Shown here one piece after another: positions 42,491-46,218 of a stretch of DNA of 46,218 nt (the first letter of the stretch is position 1; the number at the start of each line of letters is the position of its first letter). The DNA is taken from positions 1-46,218 of the forward strand of contig LR746520.1 in the NCBI GenBank assembly GCA_902729415.1. The letters run 5' to 3'. The notes below the pieces were generated by a model that saw only the letters and a list, made by a program, of their open reading frames with translations, searched no databases and was not told the DNA's origin. Source of the stretch: Terasakiella magnetica. GTDB taxonomy: Bacteria > Pseudomonadota > Alphaproteobacteria > Rhodospirillales > Magnetospirillaceae. The position numbers and the translations under genes are program-made.

Positions 42491-45400
42491 TCAGAACTTG
42501 ATGTGCTCCACATTGGTGAAGTGGATGGTTTCATCGCCCTGGGATGAGTGAACGGTAATATCGCCGCCCTTATCCTGACCCAGATTGATAGTCCCAGAAG
42601 CGTGATGATCGCCATCGGACACTACCGTCCACGAGTGGCTGTCGGCCGTGGTGATGGTGATGGTCGCACCCTCGTGCATGTTGGAAGACAGATCGATGGT
42701 GTCGGTCCAGTTGGCCCCGGCCCCGCCGTCAACCACGTCATGGCCGTGACCAAAGTCGAACAGGAAGGTATCGCTGCCATTCTGGCCCAACAAGGTGTCG
42801 TCGCCCGCACCGGCCACGATGGTGTCGTCACCGGCACCGGCATGGATGGTGTCGGTGCCATTGCCTGCCACCAGCAGGTCGTCGCCACCCGCCGACCAGA
42901 TGACATCATGGCCCGAACCGGCGGCAACGGTGAGGTTGCCGTAATCCATGTTGGGCGTGGTCATGTCGAGCACCGCATTGGCGCCGTCACCCAATTGGAT
43001 ATGGTCGAAGCCCTTGATCATCTGATGGCCGTAGCCGTCGTCGAGCGAGATGTAGTCGTTGCCGGTGGAACCGATCAGCGTGTCGCCGTGATGCCCCTTG
43101 AAGGCATCACCGTGATGGTCGTACTCGCTGATGCTGAAGCGATCACCGGTTCCGGCCTGACCGGGATTGCCCGAGTCGTAGGCATACCAGCTACCGCCCC
43201 AATTGCTGTCATCGGATGCATGGGTGACGGCCGACTTACCGCCACCGCTATGGGTGCCGCCGCCGCTCTTGCTGACGCCGTCCACCGACCAGCTCCCGTT
43301 GTCGCCCCAGCTTTCGCTGCGGCCGCCGCCATTGCCCCAACCGACAGCATGGCCGTCGCCCGCGCCGCCGCCGCTTCCGCCGCCGCTCCCGCCGCCGCTC
43401 CCGCCGACGACGTTGAGGGTGACGTTCTGGTTGACCGTGCCGCCATGGCCGTCATCCACATGAACGGTGAAGGTGTCGGTGCCGCTCCACTTGCTGTCAT
43501 CGGCATCGTAGAAGAACGAGCCGCTGGTGGCGTCCAGATGCAAGCTGCCGTGATGGTCACCGCCGCTGACCACCGAGTAGGTCAGGTGGTCGCCATCGCT
43601 GTCGGTGGCGGCGACCTGCCCCATGTTGGAGGCATTGGCATTGCTGTCATCAATCCGGACCGTGGCCGTGGTATGGGCGGCATCGATCACCGGCGCATGA
43701 TTGGGCTGGGCCATTGTGACGCTGACGGTCTCGGAGCTGACGCCGCCGTGACCATCGGAGACCTGAACGGTGAAGCGATCCGAACCGACATAATTACTGG
43801 CCGGAGTATAGCTGAAGGTGCCGTCGATATTGACCACCACCTGGCCATGCTGCGGGCCATTGGCGCCGGTCGCCACCGCATAGCTGAGGTGATTGCCGTC
43901 GGCATCGGTCGCGGTGATAGCCCCGGTCAGGGTGGTGTTGACGGTGTCCGTATAGGACGCGGTGGCCGCCACGCTGGGGCCATGATTGCCAAGATCGTCG
44001 TGAACCGACGTCGTGGCGCTGGCGCTGGCATGGGTGGTGCCCTCGTCGGAAACAGCCTCGACATTGACACCGAGATCGCCGGTGAAGCCCGCCGGGGTCT
44101 TGACCGACAGACCGGTCAGATGGGTGGCGTCAAGGGTATAGATACCGCCCACCGCCGTCAGAGCGACGCCGTCCTGGTACAGGGTTGATCCGGAAGGAAG
44201 GCCGGAAACCTTGACCGCATGGGATTCGGAGCCGTCCATGTCTGGGAAGGTCGCGTTGATGGTCAGCGGATGGGTCGAGGTCGGCGCCGCTGTATTCCAG
44301 CTCAACTGAACATTGGTGTCGTTGAAGTCGCGGTCGCCACCGCCGTTGAGATCTTCCCAATTCTGGTTGCCGCCATCCTTGGAGGTGTCCTCCACATGGG
44401 CCAAGCGGTCACCGTTCAGGCTGGACTTGTCGAACAGCACGTTGGCGCCGGTGCCGGTCAGGGCATGACCGTTGGCATCCACCGCCTGCCACGACGTGCC
44501 GGTCTTGACGAAGGAAATATCGCTGTTGTTGGCAAGGCCGCCGTTCTGCTGGCCGTTGGGGATCAGGAAGAACCCGACCCGGTCGGGATCAACACCGGCA
44601 ATGGTCACCGACTGGTTCACATTGGCGTGGGTATCGGCCCAGATCACATGGCCGCTGGTCGGGTTGCCGTTGGCGTCGGTGACGTAATAGCCATAGGTGT
44701 TGTGATAGCCCGCCTCGCCGTCGAAGTTCTGCACGGTGAAGCTGCCGCCGGGGGTCGCCGTACCGGAACCGATCTGCACCGAAACGGAGGCCTGATCGGC
44801 CACGCCGTCCACATGCAAGGCGACCGACTTGGTGGCGGTGCCGCCGTGACCGTCGGAAACGGTGACGGCAAAGCTGTCATTGCCCGACCAATTGGCGTTG
44901 GGCGAGAAGCTGTAGCTGCCGTCGGTGGTGTTGAGAGTCAAGCTGCCATGCTCGGTCGCCAGGGTCTCATGACCATGACCGTCGGACACGGCACCCGCCA
45001 CATGGAAGCTCAGGCTGTCGCCGGTATCGACGTCGTGGGCAACCACCTTGCCGCTGATGACCGTATCCTCATTGCCGGAACCGCCGGTGGGAACGTCGAT
45101 CACCGGGCCGTCATCGGTGCCGGTGATGTTGACATTGACGGTCGAGACGGCGGAATTCGCGCCATGGCTATCGGTGGCGACGACCTGGAAGCTGTCGGTC
45201 GCCTTGACACCGTCGGCCAGATTGGCGGCCGAAGCACTGGGGGTGAAGGTGTATTCGCCGGTCTGCGGATTGATGCTGACCACGCCGTGATCCGTGGTCA
45301 CCGAGGTGACCTGAGCCCCATGGCTATCGACCAAATGGTAGGTCACGGTATCGTTGGGATCGATATCAGTCGCGGCCATGGTCGCGCTGGTGGCGTGGTT

Positions 45401-46218
45401 CTGATCGGTCGCAGCACCAGGCGCCGCCGTCACGATAGGCGCGTTGTTGTCGAGGGAGATGGTCTGGCCATCCACCGTGACCTTGACGTTTTCCCAATTC
45501 TTGGCGTCAACACCCAGCGTGTTGAAGTGGAAGGTCGCCCCGGCAGGACGGGTGGTATCGGCCAGGAAGCTCTGGAACGACTTCAGCTCGTCATGGACCG
45601 CCTGGGTGTACTGGCCCGCCGCAAGGTTGATTTGCAGGGTATCGGTTCCGGTGCCGCCGTCATACAGCGCGCCCTGGTTATTCTGGCTGGCGTTGATGAT
45701 GCCGGTATCGTTGCCGGACCCACCGGAGATGATGTCGGCACCGCCATTGCCGGAAAGAGTGTCGTTGCCGACACCGCCCTGGATGATGTCATTGCCGCTG
45801 GTGCCGGTGATGGCATCGTTGCCAGCACCGCCGTCGATGACGAAATCACGCACCGTCATGTTGGAGAAGTTCAGGGTGTCGTCGCCCGAACCGGCCTGGA
45901 TGGTGTTGTAGCTGGGCGTGCCGTCACCGCCGTCGATGACTTCGATCCCTTGCAGGTTGGCGAGGTTGTTATCCACCCGCAACGTGTCGTACGACCAGTT
46001 GCCCAGGATGGTGTCGGAACCCTCACCGCCGATGAAGGTATCGGTCGATACGGCGTCGTTGTTGCTGATGCGGAAGACGTCGTCGCCCTTGCCGCCATCC
46101 ATGAGGTCGGCGCCCGCGCCGCCCTGGATGGTGTCATTGCCGCTGGTGCCGGTGATGGTGTCGTTGCCAGCGCCGCCGTCGATGACGAAATCACGCACCG
46201 TCATGTTGGAGAAGTTCA
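42491..46218 (-). CDS. Giant RTX/cadherin-like secreted protein, 3-prime part
   Basis: The last 1,242 or so residues of a large, Ca-binding, type I-secreted protein; the start lies beyond the right edge. Order toward the C-terminus: RTX-type glycine/aspartate repeats (GGAGNDTITGTSGNDTIQGG), then cadherin/VCBS-like domains (NHAPVIDAAHTTATV, DGHGGTATKSVALHVDG), a DUF4114-type segment with WEDLNGGGDRDFNDTNVQLSW, further VCBS repeats, a low-complexity Gly/Ser linker near 43240-43420, a second set of RTX repeats (AGNGTDTIHAGAGDDTIVAG, about 42750-42880) and a hydrophobic end (ETIHFTNVEHIKF) as in type I signals. It is probably a surface or biofilm adhesin. No transporter genes are seen. Confidence 0.9.
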   Translation of the reverse strand, partial: NFSNMTVRDFVIDGGAGNDTITGTSGNDTIQGGAGADLMDGGKGDDVFRISNNDAVSTDTFIGGEGSDTILGNWSYDTLRVDNNLANLQGIEVIDGGDGTPSYNTIQAGSGDDTLNFSNMTVRDFVIDGGAGNDAITGTSGNDIIQGGVGNDTLSGNGGADIISGGSGNDTGIINASQNNQGALYDGGTGTDTLQINLAAGQYTQAVHDELKSFQSFLADTTRPAGATFHFNTLGVDAKNWENVKVTVDGQTISLDNNAPIVTAAPGAATDQNHATSATMAATDIDPNDTVTYHLVDSHGAQVTSVTTDHGVVSINPQTGEYTFTPSASAANLADGVKATDSFQVVATDSHGANSAVSTVNVNITGTDDGPVIDVPTGGSGNEDTVISGKVVAHDVDTGDSLSFHVAGAVSDGHGHETLATEHGSLTLNTTDGSYSFSPNANWSGNDSFAVTVSDGHGGTATKSVALHVDGVADQASVSVQIGSGTATPGGSFTVQNFDGEAGYHNTYGYYVTDANGNPTSGHVIWADTHANVNQSVTIAGVDPDRVGFFLIPNGQQNGGLANNSDISFVKTGTSWQAVDANGHALTGTGANVLFDKSSLNGDRLAHVEDTSKDGGNQNWEDLNGGGDRDFNDTNVQLSWNTAAPTSTHPLTINATFPDMDGSESHAVKVSGLPSGSTLYQDGVALTAVGGIYTLDATHLTGLSVKTPAGFTGDLGVNVEAVSDEGTTHASASATTSVHDDLGNHGPSVAATASYTDTVNTTLTGAITATDADGNHLSYAVATGANGPQHGQVVVNIDGTFSYTPASNYVGSDRFTVQVSDGHGGVSSETVSVTMAQPNHAPVIDAAHTTATVRIDDSNANASNMGQVAATDSDGDHLTYSVVSGGDHHGSLHLDATSGSFFYDADDSKWSGTDTFTVHVDDGHGGTVNQNVTLNVVGGSGGGSGGGSGGGAGDGHAVGWGNGGGRSESWGDNGSWSVDGVSKSGGGTHSGGGKSAVTHASDDSNWGGSWYAYDSGNPGQAGTGDRFSISEYDHHGDAFKGHHGDTLIGSTGNDYISLDDGYGHQMIKGFDHIQLGDGANAVLDMTTPNMDYGNLTVAAGSGHDVIWSAGGDDLLVAGNGTDTIHAGAGDDTIVAGAGDDTLLGQNGSDTFLFDFGHGHDVVDGGAGANWTDTIDLSSNMHEGATITITTADSHSWTVVSDGDHHASGTINLGQDKGGDITVHSSQGDETIHFTNVEHIKF
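45774..46218 (-). repeat. 345-bp in-frame repeat in the RTX gene
   Basis: The block at 45774-45873 recurs at 46119-46218, offset exactly 345 bases (115 codons), with about 4 differences in 100 bases. Each starts a unit of RTX repeats beginning MTVRDFVIDGG. The second copy runs off the window, so more units probably follow. Confidence 0.85.

Noticed and set aside
43203..43463. Plus-strand proline-rich open frame opposite the RTX gene
   Set aside because: It is the complement of the Gly/Ser linker codons and has no independent coding signs.
45774..46218. The near-identical repeats as a CRISPR array or insertion sequence
   Set aside because: They are in-frame, code for RTX repeats, have a 345-base period and no terminal inverted repeats or transposase.

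Overview
The window is GC-rich (clearly above 60 percent by eye) and gene-dense. It looks like the chromosome of an alphaproteobacterium of the Rhodospirillales, most likely Magnetospirillum or a close relative. That assignment is an inference from gene content: an isc operon led by cysE and iscR, alphaproteobacterial-type TyrRS and tRNA-Met, and a large number of PAS/HisKA sensor kinases. No sequence search was run.

Region 1 (68-7002, + strand) is a signalling island: an OmpR-type response regulator, a receiver-histidine kinase hybrid, a SiaB-like kinase with its SiaC-like partner, a soluble histidine kinase, a receiver-PAS-GGDEF diguanylate cyclase and a membrane PAS kinase. The receiver modules of the hybrid kinase and the cyclase are near-copies. 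The set looks like a SiaBC phospho-switch wired to a two-component relay and c-di-GMP, with no SiaA phosphatase visible. Region 2 (7081-15369) holds a FadH-like 2,4-dienoyl-CoA reductase, a minus-strand pair coding a PhnD-like periplasmic binding protein and a HAMP/PAS histidine kinase, tyrS divergent from anmK, a small exported protein and an alpha/beta hydrolase.

Region 3 (15461-25321) is a long iron-sulfur and sulfur-transfer operon: cysE, iscR, a second NifS-type desulfurase, iscS, iscU, iscA, hscB, hscA, fdx, iscX, a DUF599 membrane protein and mnmA, followed by tRNA-Met(CAT) and a strong terminator. A sigma70-type promoter with 17-bp spacing lies before cysE, and a recognisable type 1 IscR site overlaps its -35 box, so IscR autorepression of the whole unit is likely. 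The order suggests a route from serine/cysteine synthesis to sulfur mobilisation, Fe-S assembly and tRNA 2-thiolation.

Region 4 (25322-26755) is a scar-like stretch after the tRNA with the 3-prime end of a solute-binding protein gene, then a Crp/Fnr-family regulator. Region 5 (26811-40680) is a complete-looking aryl polyene pigment cluster: 14 cistrons, apeC to apeR in the order of the E. coli locus, all on the minus strand and nearly all overlapping by 1 to 20 bases. A phosphopantetheinyl transferase gene diverges from its head. ApeH and ApeI are fused. ApeM and ApeN are read as one frame, but a one-base change in a G6 tract would separate them with an ATGA junction like those of the neighbours, so a frameshift or sequence error is suspected.

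Region 6 (40652-46218, minus strand) holds a nucleoside 2-deoxyribosyltransferase-like gene, a 100-residue flagellar rod-like protein, a soluble Ser/Thr protein kinase and the 3-prime 3.7 kb of a giant RTX/cadherin-like secreted protein. The RTX gene runs off the right edge inside a 345-bp repeat.
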